Shown here piece after piece: positions 51,786-62,248 of a stretch of DNA of 64,000 nt (within the stretch, counting starts at the first letter, position 1; every line of letters begins with the position of its first letter). Source of the stretch: Neobacillus nitrireducens (GTDB taxonomy: Bacteria; Bacillota; Bacilli; Bacillales; Cytobacillaceae); assembly GCF_030915405.1 (NCBI RefSeq), contig NZ_CP133262.1, positions 2,046,001 through 2,110,000 on the forward strand, written 5' to 3'. The position numbers were made by a program, and so were the translations under genes. Under the pieces are notes generated by a model, which saw only the letters and a program-made list of their open reading frames with translations, made no database searches and had not been told where the DNA came from.

Positions 51786-51824
51786 AAAAACACGGCTTCC
51801 AGATTGGAGGCCGTGTTTTTAAAA
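51786..51824. terminator. bidirectional terminator
   Basis: AAACACGGC/GCCGTGTTT, with an inner TCCA/TGGA extension, lies between yhdB and the convergent SDR gene. Confidence 0.8.
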
Positions 51825-51835
51825 TTTCCGGATGA

Positions 51836-52558
51836 TTAAGCAATTGGATATTGTTGAGCGAATGGATGGATCACGATTTCATCGATGATCATATGTTTAG
51901 GGGCAGAAGCCATGTATACCACAGCATTCGCTATATCCCCTACCTTCAACCAGTCTTCTTTTTCAGGTAAACCTTGAGTAGATTCTGCGAAATACGTATC
52001 AACCATGCCTGGATTGATGGTTCCTACACGAATTCCGTATTCCCTGACTTCTTGGGCAACTGAGCCGGAAAATCCTTGAACTGCATATTTAGTTGCAGTA
52101 TAGGCTGCCCCATTAGGAATGGTATAACGGGCAACGTCAGATGAAATATTAATAATTGTTCCTGATTTTTGATCTTTCATATGCGGGAGAACAGCCTTTG
52201 TAGCAAGGAATACACCTTGAACATTTACTTCAAACACCTTTTTCCATTCTTCCAATGAGACTTCCTCTGTTAATTTAAAGAAGCCTAACCCGGCGTTATT
52301 TACGAGTAGATCAATTGAACCATATGCTTCGAGTGTCTTTTTCACAACTGCCTTCATGTCTTCTTCCTTGGAAACATCCGCTTGTACTGGCAGTACATTG
52401 TCATAACCCATTTTCTTCAATTCTTCGGCTGTTTCAGATACTTGTGTAGAACTCCCGACAATTGTAAGTTTCATTCCACTTTCAGCTAATTTCACAGCAA
52501 TTTCCTTGCCAATTCCTCGAGACCCGCCTGTAACAATCGCAATTTGATCTTTAAGCAT
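51836..52558 (-). CDS. short-chain dehydrogenase/reductase (FabG/YoxD-like)
   Basis: A 240-residue classical SDR. It has the cofactor motif VTGGSRGIGKE (about 9-19), NNAG near residue 88, the catalytic Ser in INISSDVA and Tyr-Lys in YTATKYA. The C-terminal IDEIVIHP fits YoxD-type proteins, annotated as 3-oxoacyl-ACP reductase-like. The true substrate is unknown. SD GAAGGGAAGAG precedes the ATG. Monocistronic. Confidence 0.88.
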   Translation of the reverse strand: MLKDQIAIVTGGSRGIGKEIAVKLAESGMKLTIVGSSTQVSETAEELKKMGYDNVLPVQADVSKEEDMKAVVKKTLEAYGSIDLLVNNAGLGFFKLTEEVSLEEWKKVFEVNVQGVFLATKAVLPHMKDQKSGTIINISSDVARYTIPNGAAYTATKYAVQGFSGSVAQEVREYGIRVGTINPGMVDTYFAESTQGLPEKEDWLKVGDIANAVVYMASAPKHMIIDEIVIHPFAQQYPIA

Positions 52559-52609
52559 ATTTTTCTCTTCCCTTCATGTTGATGTTCTAGGTGTTTTATT
52601 AAATATTAA

Positions 52610-54352
52610 CTAAATTTCTTGAACCAATTTCATTTTACTGTCCGCTAACTCCATAAAATCATTCTCAATCGTACGTAATTTGGCTTTACTTTCTTCAAGA
52701 CTTAAACTATTTACCCCAAAATAGAATTTGACTTTTGGCTCCGTTCCAGATGGTCTTAAACAAACCCATGAGCCATCAGTGAAAGTATATTTTAAAACAT
52801 TCGATTTTGGTAAATTAATTTTTTCTTCTCCGCTATTCGCTACACGAATGCTTGTTAAGTAATCTTCCGTTGTTGAAGTAGTCAAGTCGCCAAGACTTGT
52901 AATGGGCTCCTTCCGGAACGATGCTAATAATTGTTGAATAGTCTCTGCCCCTTCTTTTCCTTTTAAGGTTAAGGAACGAAGGCCTTCTTGATAATACCCG
53001 TACTTTTCAAACACCTGCATCAGTCCATCATAAAGGGACATGTCTTGTTTTTTATAAAATGCACACACTTCTGTCGCTAAGAGGGCTGCTTGAACCGCAT
53101 CCTTATCACGAGCAAAATCACCGATCAAATATCCATAGGATTCTTCATACCCAAATAAGAATTTCCGATCACCAGTTGCCTCATATTCATTGATTTTTTC
53201 AGCGATAAATTTAAATCCTGTTAAGACATCAACCGTTTCTAATCCATAAGCAGCAGCAATTTTCCTACCAATTTCAGATGTTACAATTGTTTTTAAAACC
53301 ACTCCATTTTCCGGCAGATTTCCTTTTTCCTTTTTCTGCGTAAGAATATAATCAAGAAGTAGTGCACCTGTTTGGTTTCCCGTGAGTACAACGTATTCTC
53401 CTTCAGGATTAAGAACAGCAATTCCTAACCGATCCGCATCAGGATCCGTCGCAATGAGCAGATCCGCCCCTGCTTTTTTTCCATCGCGAATGGCTAATTC
53501 AAAGGCTGCATGTTCTTCAGGATTAGGACTTTTTACAGTTGAGAATTCCGGATCTGGAAGTTCTTGTTCTTTTACTACTGTTACATTTTTATAGCCCAAG
53601 GCAGCTAGCGCAGCACGGACAGGCTTATTAGCGGTACCGTGTAAAGGGGTAAAGACGATGTTAAGCTCTGTTTCTTCCGCAAGGGTTGGATTCTCTGAAA
53701 TAGTTCTTAATTTTTCAATATAGGCATCATCAATTTCAGCACCGATTGTTTTAATTAATCCGGCAGCTTGCAATTTTTCTTCACTGTCAACTTCTATTAG
53801 TAATTCATTCTCGATCTCATTTACCTTGGCAATAACCTGATCAGCACTCTCTGGCGGAAGCTGACCACCGTCCGAGCCATAAACCTTATAGCCATTATAT
53901 TCAGGCGGATTATGACTAGCGGTAATGACAATACCTGAGAAGGCATTTAAGTATCTAAGTGCAAATGATAATTCAGGGGTCGGTCTTAACTCTTCAAAAA
54001 CATAGGTTTGGATTCCTTTTGAAGCTAAAGTTTTAGCTGCCTCCATTGCAAATTCAGGCGATTTATGACGTGAATCAAATGCAATCACAACACCGCGTTG
54101 TTTTGCTTCGATTCCTTGGTTTTCTATGTATGAAGCTAGACCAGCTGAGGCTTTGCGCACAGTATAAAGGTTCATTCGGTTAGTTCCAACCCCGATTTCA
54201 CCTCGCATACCACCAGTTCCAAATTCTAAATTCTTATAAAAAGCCTCTTCTAATTGTCTTTCATCCTTGAAGATTTCAGTTAATTGACTTTTTAATTCAG
54301 TATCTAATCCTTCAAAATCTATCCAACCTTTAGCTGTTTGTTTCCAATCCAT
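52610..54352 (-). CDS. pgcA: alpha-phosphoglucomutase
   Basis: PgcA (YhxB)-type alpha-phosphoglucomutase, interconverting glucose-6-P and glucose-1-P for UDP-glucose, teichoic acid and glycolipid synthesis. The 580-residue length is typical. Phosphoserine loop: [17 protein letters not shown] (Ser near 143). Metal loop: [10 protein letters not shown]. Sugar loop: FGYEESYG. C-terminal phosphate loop: [26 protein letters not shown] precedes the ATG. It would supply glucose-1-P upstream of the UDP-sugar genes seen at 35-44 kb. Confidence 0.95.
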   Translation of the reverse strand: MDWKQTAKGWIDFEGLDTELKSQLTEIFKDERQLEEAFYKNLEFGTGGMRGEIGVGTNRMNLYTVRKASAGLASYIENQGIEAKQRGVVIAFDSRHKSPEFAMEAAKTLASKGIQTYVFEELRPTPELSFALRYLNAFSGIVITASHNPPEYNGYKVYGSDGGQLPPESADQVIAKVNEIENELLIEVDSEEKLQAAGLIKTIGAEIDDAYIEKLRTISENPTLAEETELNIVFTPLHGTANKPVRAALAALGYKNVTVVKEQELPDPEFSTVKSPNPEEHAAFELAIRDGKKAGADLLIATDPDADRLGIAVLNPEGEYVVLTGNQTGALLLDYILTQKKEKGNLPENGVVLKTIVTSEIGRKIAAAYGLETVDVLTGFKFIAEKINEYEATGDRKFLFGYEESYGYLIGDFARDKDAVQAALLATEVCAFYKKQDMSLYDGLMQVFEKYGYYQEGLRSLTLKGKEGAETIQQLLASFRKEPITSLGDLTTSTTEDYLTSIRVANSGEEKINLPKSNVLKYTFTDGSWVCLRPSGTEPKVKFYFGVNSLSLEESKAKLRTIENDFMELADSKMKLVQEI

Positions 54353-54511
54353 AGAATTCCCTCCAATTTCTGTCTACTTATATTGTTTCTAATTTCATTT
54401 TTGTTACTCCTCTTAAAATGCCTTGAAATTAGCCGACAATTTTCGCAGTATTAAACGAATGATTATTTTACTTTCATTAACTATATTACATTAAAATTAG
54501 TCATAATTAGT

Positions 54512-54546
54512 ATAAAAAAAATAAAAGGCCTGCAATTTGCAGACCA
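54512..54546 (-). terminator. terminator of yhcU
   Basis: GGTCTGCAA/TTGCAGGCC (one mismatch) with minus-strand TTTTATTTTTTT, 14 bp beyond the YhcU stop. Confidence 0.7.
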
Positions 54547-54559
54547 GAACTTTTCTTCT

Positions 54560-54946
54560 TTATATGAGCAACTCATTATCAGCATTTGAATAAATACTTA
54601 GCATATGATTTTTAATACATCTTTCTTCTTGAAAATGCTCATATTTAAATGGAAACAATAATCCAAATTCCTGTAACGTCTCAACATTTTTATCAAATAA
54701 TATTGAGTACTGACCATCGGGTTGAGTGGCCTCGAGAATAGATATTAATGTTTGAATACTTGTCATTACCAGAAAGGCATCTTTTAATGTATTAAAATCT
54801 TCAGATGTATGCAAAACTTTTAATTGTTCAAATTGACAAATCTCCTCATCAGAAAAATAGAGAGGAAAAATATTCGAATAGATATACCTCACCAGCCCAT
54901 TTATTTCCTTTTCTTGACTTGGTGTCGAGGCAAAAACAATTTTCAC
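54560..54946 (-). CDS. yhcU: YhcU-like hypothetical protein
   Basis: A 128-residue protein resembling B. subtilis YhcU (recalled as DUF5365): MKIVFASTPSQEKEINGLVR at the start and NIFPLYFSDEEI near residue 30. Hydrophilic, no TM. Divergent from a YhcT-type pseudouridine synthase, the same pair as yhcT-yhcU in B. subtilis. Function unknown. Confidence 0.75.
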   Translation of the reverse strand: MKIVFASTPSQEKEINGLVRYIYSNIFPLYFSDEEICQFEQLKVLHTSEDFNTLKDAFLVMTSIQTLISILEATQPDGQYSILFDKNVETLQEFGLLFPFKYEHFQEERCIKNHMLSIYSNADNELLI

Positions 54947-55055
54947 TAATATAACCCACCTTTGCCATCGCTAATTTCTGTCTAATTGTATATCATTAGA
55001 ATAACATAACTAAGTCGGCAGTTACGGTGGTAATTATAACCTGAAGGAGAATTAA

Positions 55056-55979
55056 ATGCTAAAAACAACGCGAATAGGGGATTGGTTTCAACTAACAATT
55101 CCTTTAGAATGGAATGGAAAAACTGTTGCAGATATTTTTCGGAATGTTTGGGAGGCCCCCAAAAAAGTGACTCATTCTTTTAGAATGGATAATAAGGTAT
55201 TAGTAAATGGTGACCCGGCTAATTGGAATACCCCACTCAGCCAGGGTTCAAAGCTACAAATTAACCTTTTTGGGGAAGAAGAATTACAAATCACACCCAA
55301 CTACCTAAATGTTGATATCCTTTATGAAGACGACCATGTAATCGTCCTCAACAAACCACCTTTTATGAATACTCATCCAAATGACCCAAAAGCAGATATA
55401 AATACTCTTGTTAATGCGGTTCAATATTACCTGCAAGCAAATGGGGAAATAAGAAATATACGCCAGGTTCATCGATTAGACCGCGATACCTCAGGGGCTA
55501 TTCTTTTTGCTAAACATGCTTTAGCAGGCGCTATTTTAGATAATATGCTTGAAAAACGAGAGATAAAAAGAACCTACCTTGCTTTGGTTCATGGGGTTGT
55601 AAAGCAAAGCAACGGAACTATAAAGGCTGCAATTGGCCGGGACCGCCATCATGCAACAAAAAGAAGAGTTTCTCCAACAGGCCAGGACGCACTTACCCAT
55701 TACATAGTTTTAAAGGTAGACAAAGCCAAACAACTGTCCTATGTAAAATGTTGGCTCGATACTGGGAGAACCCATCAAATCAGGGTCCATTTAAGTTATC
55801 TGGGCCATCCCCTTGTAGGAGATATTTTGTATGGTGGTAAACCATTGGTTAAAAGACAAGCTCTCCACGCTGCCAAGCTTACATTTATTCATCCATTTAC
55901 TCAGGAAAGAATTATTTGTCACGCCCCATTTTTAGATCAACCTATTATTTTTAAAGATATTGATATTTATTCACTTTAA
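55056..55979 (+). CDS. yhcT: RluA/RluD-family pseudouridine synthase (YhcT-like)
   Basis: A 307-residue RNA pseudouridine synthase. An N-terminal S4-like region (about 1-75) is followed by the catalytic domain with the Asp in VHRLDRDTSGAI (Asp near 147), then LDTGRTHQIRVHL. B. subtilis YhcT is the likely orthologue. Its rRNA or tRNA target is not known from the sequence. SD GAAGGAGAA is about 6 nt before the ATG. Confidence 0.92.
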   Translation: MLKTTRIGDWFQLTIPLEWNGKTVADIFRNVWEAPKKVTHSFRMDNKVLVNGDPANWNTPLSQGSKLQINLFGEEELQITPNYLNVDILYEDDHVIVLNKPPFMNTHPNDPKADINTLVNAVQYYLQANGEIRNIRQVHRLDRDTSGAILFAKHALAGAILDNMLEKREIKRTYLALVHGVVKQSNGTIKAAIGRDRHHATKRRVSPTGQDALTHYIVLKVDKAKQLSYVKCWLDTGRTHQIRVHLSYLGHPLVGDILYGGKPLVKRQALHAAKLTFIHPFTQERIICHAPFLDQPIIFKDIDIYSL

Positions 55980-55987
55980 GTAACATT

Positions 55988-56020
55988 GAAAAAGCCTCCT
56001 GATATCGGAGGCTTTTTCAA
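55988..56020. terminator. bidirectional terminator
   Basis: GAAAAAGCCTCC/GGAGGCTTTTTC lies between the convergent yhcT and glsB-type genes. Confidence 0.85.
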
Positions 56021-56027
56021 TGTTTAT

Positions 56028-56285
56028 TTATCTGTCTGTTCTTCTAAAGGATCGCATTATGAAGCTTAGTAACAGGGCTAAGACTGCAGACCCAATGATT
56101 GCTGGAATTATCGCAAAATCAGCAACCCTTGGCCCCCAATCACCTAGAACCGCTGTCCCAAGCCATGCCCCAACAAAACCTGCAATGATATTACCAATGA
56201 TTCCTCCCGGTATATCTCTTCCAACGATAAGACCTGCTAACCATCCAATAATCCCACCAATAATTAATGCCCAAATGAAATTCAT
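56028..56285 (-). CDS. GlsB/YeaQ/YmgE-family membrane protein
   Basis: An 85-residue protein with three TM segments: ALIIGGIIGWLAGLIVGRDI, then GGIIGNIIAGFVGAWLGT, then IPAIIGSAVLALLLSF. The glycine-rich helices and GRDIPGGIIGNI motif are diagnostic of the transglycosylase-associated (GlsB) family, linked to general stress in Firmicutes. SD AAAAGGAGTG is about 6 nt before the ATG. Function otherwise unknown. Confidence 0.9.
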   Translation of the reverse strand: MNFIWALIIGGIIGWLAGLIVGRDIPGGIIGNIIAGFVGAWLGTAVLGDWGPRVADFAIIPAIIGSAVLALLLSFIMRSFRRTDR

Positions 56286-56614
56286 TCAGAACACTCCTTT
56301 TCAGTATTCAATTATTTTGTCTCAGGTAGTATTGGAAAAGTAACTCATTTTTCATGCTACCTGTACCATTAAAATACCCTATTTTTAATTTTATACTCAA
56401 AAAGAAAAAAATCCTTCAAGGTAAGCTTTATACATAAATCATTGAATTTGGGTAAAATTAAAAAAGTCTATAACATAAAAATAAACTATTCAAAACATTC
56501 TAATGTTAAGTTTTTGTAAATTTTTTATGAAGTTGTTTCTTTTTTCGACATTTTTCCATAAAATTATTTGGGTTGGTGTACAACACTTGTTTATATGAAA
56601 ATGGGGGTAATAAC
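56286..56614. other. AT-rich intergenic stretch
   Basis: 329 bp between the GlsB-type gene and ykaA. No ORF, repeat or strong hairpin recognised; it must hold the divergent promoters, but no convincing boxes were picked. Confidence 0.5.
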
Positions 56615-57232
56615 ATGGCATTCAAAAAAGCTGATAAATTTATGGTTTTACTTAGTCATATTTCTGCTAACCTTAAAGAAAGTGCAAATTTCTTCACTGA
56701 TTACAAACTAAAAAATGTGAGTGATTTGAAAATCTTCTCAGAGAAGATGAAGGAACTTGAAACAAAGGGAGATTCATTCGTTCATGAAGTAATCAAAGAA
56801 TTGAATGATGCTTTTATCACTCCAATTGAACGTGAAGACATTCTTCATCTTGCGATGAGCATGGATGATGTACTCGATGGGCTTGAAGGATGTGCAGCAT
56901 TATTTGAAATGTACTCAATCACAAATGCTGATGACTATATGAAGAAATTTGTGGATGCCATTCAAGCTAGTGTCCATGAAATTGACAAAGCGGTTGAATT
57001 GCTCTCTAATAAAAAGTTACAACAAATTAGAGAACATGCGATTAAAATAAAGGATTACGAATCTAACTGCGATAATATCTTGCGCCAGTCGATTAAAAAT
57101 TTATTTACGGTCGAAAAGGATCCCATTCGTATTATTCAATACAAGGAAATTTACGAAAATCTTGAAGATATTGCAGACTATTGCCAAACGGTTGCTAATA
57201 CACTCGAAACCATTATTATGAAAAATGCGTAA
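56615..57232 (+). CDS. ykaA: DUF47-family phosphate-transport accessory protein (YkaA-like)
   Basis: A 205-residue PhoU-like (DUF47/TIGR00153) helical protein that partners Pit transporters. The start is ATG 56615 with GGGGG 8 nt upstream; the longer reading to 56573 lacks a site. KADKFMVLLSHISANLKESA near the start and SMDDVLDGLEG near residue 83 fit the family. Its stop is 11 bp before the Pit gene. Confidence 0.9.
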   Translation: MAFKKADKFMVLLSHISANLKESANFFTDYKLKNVSDLKIFSEKMKELETKGDSFVHEVIKELNDAFITPIEREDILHLAMSMDDVLDGLEGCAALFEMYSITNADDYMKKFVDAIQASVHEIDKAVELLSNKKLQQIREHAIKIKDYESNCDNILRQSIKNLFTVEKDPIRIIQYKEIYENLEDIADYCQTVANTLETIIMKNA

Positions 57233-57243
57233 GGAGCAAAAAT

Positions 57244-58251
57244 ATGAGCGTTGTATTAATTCTAACAATATTAATTGTAATTGGTGCTCTCGCATTTGAC
57301 TTTATTAATGGATTCCATGATACCGCAAATGCAATTGCTACCTCTGTCTCAACAAAAGCCCTAAAACCACGCCAAGCAATTTTGTTAGCAGCAGTAATGA
57401 ATTTTATTGGCGCATTGACATTTACTGGAGTAGCAAAAACTATTTCTAAGGACATCGTAGATCCATTCTCACTTACTGGTGGTCATACAGGATCAATTGT
57501 TATTTTTGCAGCTTTATTATCAGCTATTATTTGGAACTTACTCACATGGTATTATGGTATTCCCAGCAGCTCTTCCCATGCAATTATCGGTTCTATTGCT
57601 GGTGCAGCCATTGCTGCCAAAGGCTTTGAAGTGATAAAATATGAAGGTTTTTTAAAGATTCTTGAAGCTCTAGTTCTATCACCTATTTTGGCATTTACTG
57701 TTGGTTATATTGTTTATAGCCTTTTTAAAGTCTTCTTCAAGAACTTTAATTTAACTAAGACCAATCGAAACTTTCGTTTTATCCAAATTGCTACAGCGGC
57801 CTTGCAATCCTATTCACACGGGACCAACGATGCACAAAAATCAATGGGGATTATTACTATGGCGTTGCTGGCTAATGGTTATCTGACAACTGATGAAGTC
57901 CCTTTTTGGGTTCAGGTTTCCTGTGCGATTGCAATGGGGCTTGGTACCTCGATTGGCGGATGGAAGATCATTAAAACAGTGGGCGGGAAAATCATGAAGA
58001 TTCGCCCAATAAATGGTGTTGCAGCTGATTTAACGGGTGCAGCGATTATTTTTGGAGCAACCTTCATCCATTTACCTGTTAGTACTACTCATGTCATTTC
58101 TTCAGGGATACTAGGTGTAGGTGCATCCCATCGTCTTAAAGGAGTAAAATGGGGTACGGCTCAGCGGATGTTAATTACGTGGGTAATAACACTTCCAATA
58201 ACGAGCGTATTAGCAGGTATCATTTATTTCATAATGAATATTTTCTTTTAA
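57244..58251 (+). CDS. pit: inorganic phosphate transporter, Pit family
   Basis: A 335-residue PiT transporter moving phosphate with H+ or metal-phosphate. The two repeats carry FDFINGFHDTANAIATSVST (N-terminal) and YSHGTNDAQKSMGI near residue 193. Length and the ykaA-pit operon match B. subtilis. SD AAGGAG is about 6-8 nt before the ATG. A terminator follows at 58255. Confidence 0.94.
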   Translation: MSVVLILTILIVIGALAFDFINGFHDTANAIATSVSTKALKPRQAILLAAVMNFIGALTFTGVAKTISKDIVDPFSLTGGHTGSIVIFAALLSAIIWNLLTWYYGIPSSSSHAIIGSIAGAAIAAKGFEVIKYEGFLKILEALVLSPILAFTVGYIVYSLFKVFFKNFNLTKTNRNFRFIQIATAALQSYSHGTNDAQKSMGIITMALLANGYLTTDEVPFWVQVSCAIAMGLGTSIGGWKIIKTVGGKIMKIRPINGVAADLTGAAIIFGATFIHLPVSTTHVISSGILGVGASHRLKGVKWGTAQRMLITWVITLPITSVLAGIIYFIMNIFF

Positions 58252-58254
58252 ATT

Positions 58255-58282
58255 CAACCAGAGATTCTGGTTGTTTTTTTTG
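58255..58282 (+). terminator. terminator of ykaA-pit
   Basis: CAACCAGA/TCTGGTTG followed by TTTTTTTT. Confidence 0.8.
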
Positions 58283-58374
58283 ACTCGTTTTCCTGGCTCT
58301 TTTTTTGTAACATCACTTCTAAATGGATGAAACCTTCATATTTTATCTAGGAGGACATGTTTTGGGGTGAAATT

Positions 58375-58962
58375 GTGAAGGAAAAAATCGTTGCTATGCT
58401 ACTAGGAAGTTTGCTGCTGAGCCTTGGGGTCAATGGGTTCTTAGTACCCTACCACCTGCTGGATGGAGGGGTAATTGGCTTAGGATTAATCATTCATTAT
58501 TTTTACGGGTGGCCGACTGGACTGAGTATTATTCTATTAAGTCTTCCTTTATATGTTCTAGCATGGATCTTTGAGAGACGTTATTTTTACTATAGTCTTC
58601 ACGGACTTATCATTTCTTCTTTTTGTATTGATTTTCTTTCATTCATGAATGGAAAAATCCATATGGGTATATTACCAAGTACGATAATTGGAGGATTACT
58701 TGTCGGTGTTGGTATAGGTCTTATGCTGCGTTATGAAACAAGTACGGGTGGGACAGATTTACTTGCCCAGATTTTAACTAAGTTTACTTCCGTAAATGTC
58801 GGCATCATCATATTCATTATTGATGGGTTGGTGATAACGAGTGGGCTTCAGGTGGTGGGATTAGAAAAGTTCTTCTATTCCCTTCTTACGATCATTTGCG
58901 TTGGATTAATGACAACCTTAACTGTTAGTGGTAATAAGAACGAACATTTCCCGTATTATTAA
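58375..58962 (+). CDS. YitT-family membrane protein lacking the DUF2179 domain
   Basis: A 195-residue DUF161 protein with five or six TM segments (LLSLGVNGFLVPYHLLDGGV near the start, and GIGLMLRYETSTGGTDLLAQ). Full YitT proteins are about 280 residues and end in a cytoplasmic DUF2179 domain, which is absent here. GTG 58375 was preferred because AGGAGG is only 2 nt from the ATG at 58357 while GGGGTGA lies 5 nt from the GTG. Role unknown. Confidence 0.78.
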   Translation: MKEKIVAMLLGSLLLSLGVNGFLVPYHLLDGGVIGLGLIIHYFYGWPTGLSIILLSLPLYVLAWIFERRYFYYSLHGLIISSFCIDFLSFMNGKIHMGILPSTIIGGLLVGVGIGLMLRYETSTGGTDLLAQILTKFTSVNVGIIIFIIDGLVITSGLQVVGLEKFFYSLLTIICVGLMTTLTVSGNKNEHFPYY

Positions 58963-58964
58963 AA

Positions 58965-58992
58965 AAAACGCTGGCACCTAAGCCAGCGTTTT
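58965..58992. terminator. bidirectional terminator
   Basis: AAAACGCTGGC/GCCAGCGTTTT lies between the convergent YitT and GH-like genes. Confidence 0.85.
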
Positions 58993-61900
58993 AATCTGTA
59001 TTCTTACTCACCTTAAGATCCGTCGTTCTAAAGACCTCTTCCATGATTCCATAGGATTTTTTCAATCGTTCATAATAGGTTGGCTTCTCCCACTTATTCC
59101 AGTTGTAGAAAAATACATCAGATTGTTGAAGCTGATTATTAACTGCTTTAGGCAATGTTTGCTTGATCGCCCCTTTTTCTGTTGTCACTAAAGCAACCCT
59201 AATCCCAGTAATCTCCGCACTTCCTGCCAACCCACTTTCCCATAAATCTCCCATTACTTCTTTTAAACTAGGGTCTTTAACATTCAATAACTGCCACGCG
59301 ATCCTGCCTTCAATAACCTTCTTATCATTACTGATACTAATATCGGTTAAAGAATCGAAGTCTTTATTTTGGGGATTAGCATTTCCAAACTTCAGTTTTC
59401 CAGTCTCGTAGCCCTCAAAAGGAATAATCGTCTTTGTTGATGGAATCCTCAATTCTTTATTTAGGGCAAGTCTAATTGGATGAAAAACTCCATTATTTTT
59501 CTTGCTTACATAAGCCTGTTCGTCAATCATCTTCAATAGGTGCGCATACTGAAAATAGAAAGTATCATAGTAACTATCTACCAATATCCTTGAATGATTA
59601 GTTCCTGCCAGTTTTACCAAAAAGTCAATACCGAAGTCTGTCTTTACAGAGTTCTTATCTGTTAATGATATAGTGGTTTGGCCTTGCTTATTGATGGTAT
59701 CAAGCAACAGGAAAGTTCCTTGGTTAGCAGAATCAACGGGTCGATTATACTTTAGAAGAAAATAGAAATACCCGTTATCCGAGGAAAACCGAACTTCCTT
59801 TATCGTTTTTTTCTTTTCTTTGGCTAGATAACCTTTCCTAACTCCTGCCAAATCCCAATCCTTAGTGACACCGTCAACAAGGATTACTTGTTCCTTTTTT
59901 CCTGGTTCAAAACCTTTGATACCAAAATGCTGTTCATTTGTCTGTACGTTGTTCCAATAGGGCCTTCGATCCGGATTATCAAAATCCATAGTGTTCCACG
60001 TCCGTTTAAACCATTCATCCTGCCAAGAAAAGACAAGCCCGCCCATATAACCTTCAGAAACAATCGATTGATAAAGATATCTATTAATTTCCCCTTGTTC
60101 CTCCTCTGAATGAAGGCCTTGGTTCATTCCATAAGCGTTCTTATGTGTTAAACCTCTTGAAGCCGGCACACCATATTCTGCAACAAGTACAGGCATTTGA
60201 TGGGCTGAACGCAGGTCATTTAGATAACCGGCATAATTGTTTTTCTTCCCCTTTGAATCGACATAGTTAAGGTATGACTTCTCATAGTTAAGAAAATCAG
60301 GATAATAGGGATATATATGATAGGAAGCGAAGACCCCTGAAGAAAATTGCTTGGCTGCTTTAATATGGTTAGGATTAACCGAAACCATATCCTCATTTTC
60401 AAGCGGTTCTGCCGGATGTTTCAACAAATCAGTTGTTACCCAGTTTGTAAAACTCATTGAGTGTTGCCACTGGTATTGTTTCGCTTCATAATCAGCAGCA
60501 AAATCCATTAAGCCAGCCAACCAAATTTCAAATGGATTTGCCTTTTCTGTTTTAAAGTAATTGCCAGTAAATTGACCAATTTTTGTGTGCTTTGCATTCG
60601 TATTCTTGACCAGCGCGGGGTCCCATTCTGTACCGACTATTATTCCTATTACATATTTTGAAATATCGTGTGTATAACTACCTGAAGCATGTCCAGGTCT
60701 GTCAGGAATCACTGCTTTACCATGTATACTATCTATCATATTTTTAATTTCTAACTTTGCATCTTCTAGATTAATCTTTGCAAATGCATCTTGAGTATGA
60801 ATAAGATTCTCCTCATTTACCCATGTACCATGAAATAGATACAACGGCTTTTTCGCGATTTGATTATATTCATAAAAGGCTTCATAAAATTGAGGCGGAT
60901 GAAGCGTATAAATTCTGATAGCATTTGCATTCATTGCGCCAATTTCTTTAAACCAACGGAAGTACTCCTCTTTTGTTATCGCCGTCTCACCAGGAAAGTA
61001 TCCTGGCTTTCCTATCCCCATATTCACTCCTTTAATTAAAAGATTCTCCCATTTTCCATTCTTCCGGACCTGTATATACGAATCTCCTGTCTTGCTGTTT
61101 ATCTTAATCCCATCATTCTCTGCCAATTCCACATTTTCTTGATTGTCTACATGGTGCAATCCATTTTTTAAAATATCCTTCATTAATGGAACGTACGTTT
61201 TCCAATAAAAGGAGTTGTTTGCTCCTATATTTCTTTTCCATGCATCAAGCCCTTTTGTTTGGTAAATCGCAGGAACATCGGATTCATCTGCAAAATCTCC
61301 TGAAAAATAGTAGGAGGAGTATTTTGCATTTTGGTGATAAATGACTGCTGGGAAATTTGCTGGAATACCGAAACCTTCAAGTGTTTCCTTGGCTTTTTTT
61401 GAAATCGGCAATTTATATGAAGCAAGAACTTCATCCTGATCTTTAGCATCAATAATATCAAACCAATACTTATAATTCCCCTGAATATCTTTCTTAAAAT
61501 ATTTATTTCCTTTATTAGTTAATTGAAAAAGCAGCCCCTCATCTTGAACCTCTTTATTGCCAATAACAACAACATAATTATTTTTACTAACAAAAACGAA
61601 TCCCTCACCAGTAAATGACCATTTCTTGGTTTGTTGTTGATAACTTTTCTTTACCCATTCAGGTACTTCCTTACTATTTAGGTCGGAAAAATAACGTCCA
61701 ATCCAACCGGACCATTCTACATTTAGTAAATTAGAAATTTTCGCTTTGGAGGTTTCTGAAGTTGGACTAGCAAACGTATTAAATTCTGCAATTAACGTCT
61801 TTCCCTTCGATTGGATAAGGGCCTTTTCAATTTGATTAATTTCATTGGATTTTAGTCCGCCGTAAATTTTTTTCGATCGTTTTCCAGACGGATTCTGTCC

Positions 61901-62248
61901 GAAAAACTCCTCTTTATATACCCCGTATTGATCCGTTAAATAGAAAACATCATATTTTTGTAAATCCTTCGGCAGAGGTGCAATTGTATATTTCTTTCCC
62001 TCCTGCGGTTTAAAACCTCTGTAATCCTCGGTATCAGAATAAGGAACTTGTCCATTTTTAAAATATTTATCATTGTTTAATATCCAAACAAGCCCCTTAT
62101 GTTCCCTGTAGGAAGAATTAGGGACCGTCTTGTCGACAATTAACACATTTAACTTTTTTACTGGTTGAATTTTCCATAACCAAAAAGGACATGTCAAAAT
62201 TATCAAAAAAAGAATGGTATAGATGATTAAATACATAGGTTTTTTCAT
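58991..62248 (-). CDS. large membrane-anchored glycoside-hydrolase-like protein
   Basis: A 1085-residue protein with one N-terminal TM anchor (about 5-25) and the rest outside. The centre (about 400-700) has the look of a GH-clan-A TIM barrel: NANAIRIYTLHPPQFYEAF, IIVGTEWDP (Glu541, possible acid/base) and VLVAEYGVPASRG (Glu691, possible nucleophile). Flanking regions are beta-rich. No GH family can be named. It overlaps the processive GT2 gene by 4 bp (ATGA), so it probably trims or modifies that enzyme's polysaccharide. Confidence 0.7.
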   Translation of the reverse strand: MKKPMYLIIYTILFLIILTCPFWLWKIQPVKKLNVLIVDKTVPNSSYREHKGLVWILNNDKYFKNGQVPYSDTEDYRGFKPQEGKKYTIAPLPKDLQKYDVFYLTDQYGVYKEEFFGQNPSGKRSKKIYGGLKSNEINQIEKALIQSKGKTLIAEFNTFASPTSETSKAKISNLLNVEWSGWIGRYFSDLNSKEVPEWVKKSYQQQTKKWSFTGEGFVFVSKNNYVVVIGNKEVQDEGLLFQLTNKGNKYFKKDIQGNYKYWFDIIDAKDQDEVLASYKLPISKKAKETLEGFGIPANFPAVIYHQNAKYSSYYFSGDFADESDVPAIYQTKGLDAWKRNIGANNSFYWKTYVPLMKDILKNGLHHVDNQENVELAENDGIKINSKTGDSYIQVRKNGKWENLLIKGVNMGIGKPGYFPGETAITKEEYFRWFKEIGAMNANAIRIYTLHPPQFYEAFYEYNQIAKKPLYLFHGTWVNEENLIHTQDAFAKINLEDAKLEIKNMIDSIHGKAVIPDRPGHASGSYTHDISKYVIGIIVGTEWDPALVKNTNAKHTKIGQFTGNYFKTEKANPFEIWLAGLMDFAADYEAKQYQWQHSMSFTNWVTTDLLKHPAEPLENEDMVSVNPNHIKAAKQFSSGVFASYHIYPYYPDFLNYEKSYLNYVDSKGKKNNYAGYLNDLRSAHQMPVLVAEYGVPASRGLTHKNAYGMNQGLHSEEEQGEINRYLYQSIVSEGYMGGLVFSWQDEWFKRTWNTMDFDNPDRRPYWNNVQTNEQHFGIKGFEPGKKEQVILVDGVTKDWDLAGVRKGYLAKEKKKTIKEVRFSSDNGYFYFLLKYNRPVDSANQGTFLLLDTINKQGQTTISLTDKNSVKTDFGIDFLVKLAGTNHSRILVDSYYDTFYFQYAHLLKMIDEQAYVSKKNNGVFHPIRLALNKELRIPSTKTIIPFEGYETGKLKFGNANPQNKDFDSLTDISISNDKKVIEGRIAWQLLNVKDPSLKEVMGDLWESGLAGSAEITGIRVALVTTEKGAIKQTLPKAVNNQLQQSDVFFYNWNKWEKPTYYERLKKSYGIMEEVFRTTDLKVSKNTD

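Noticed and set aside
51427..51843. 138-codon minus-strand ORF covering yhdB
   Set aside because: yhdB on the plus strand has a good SD and family match; the opposite frame has neither.
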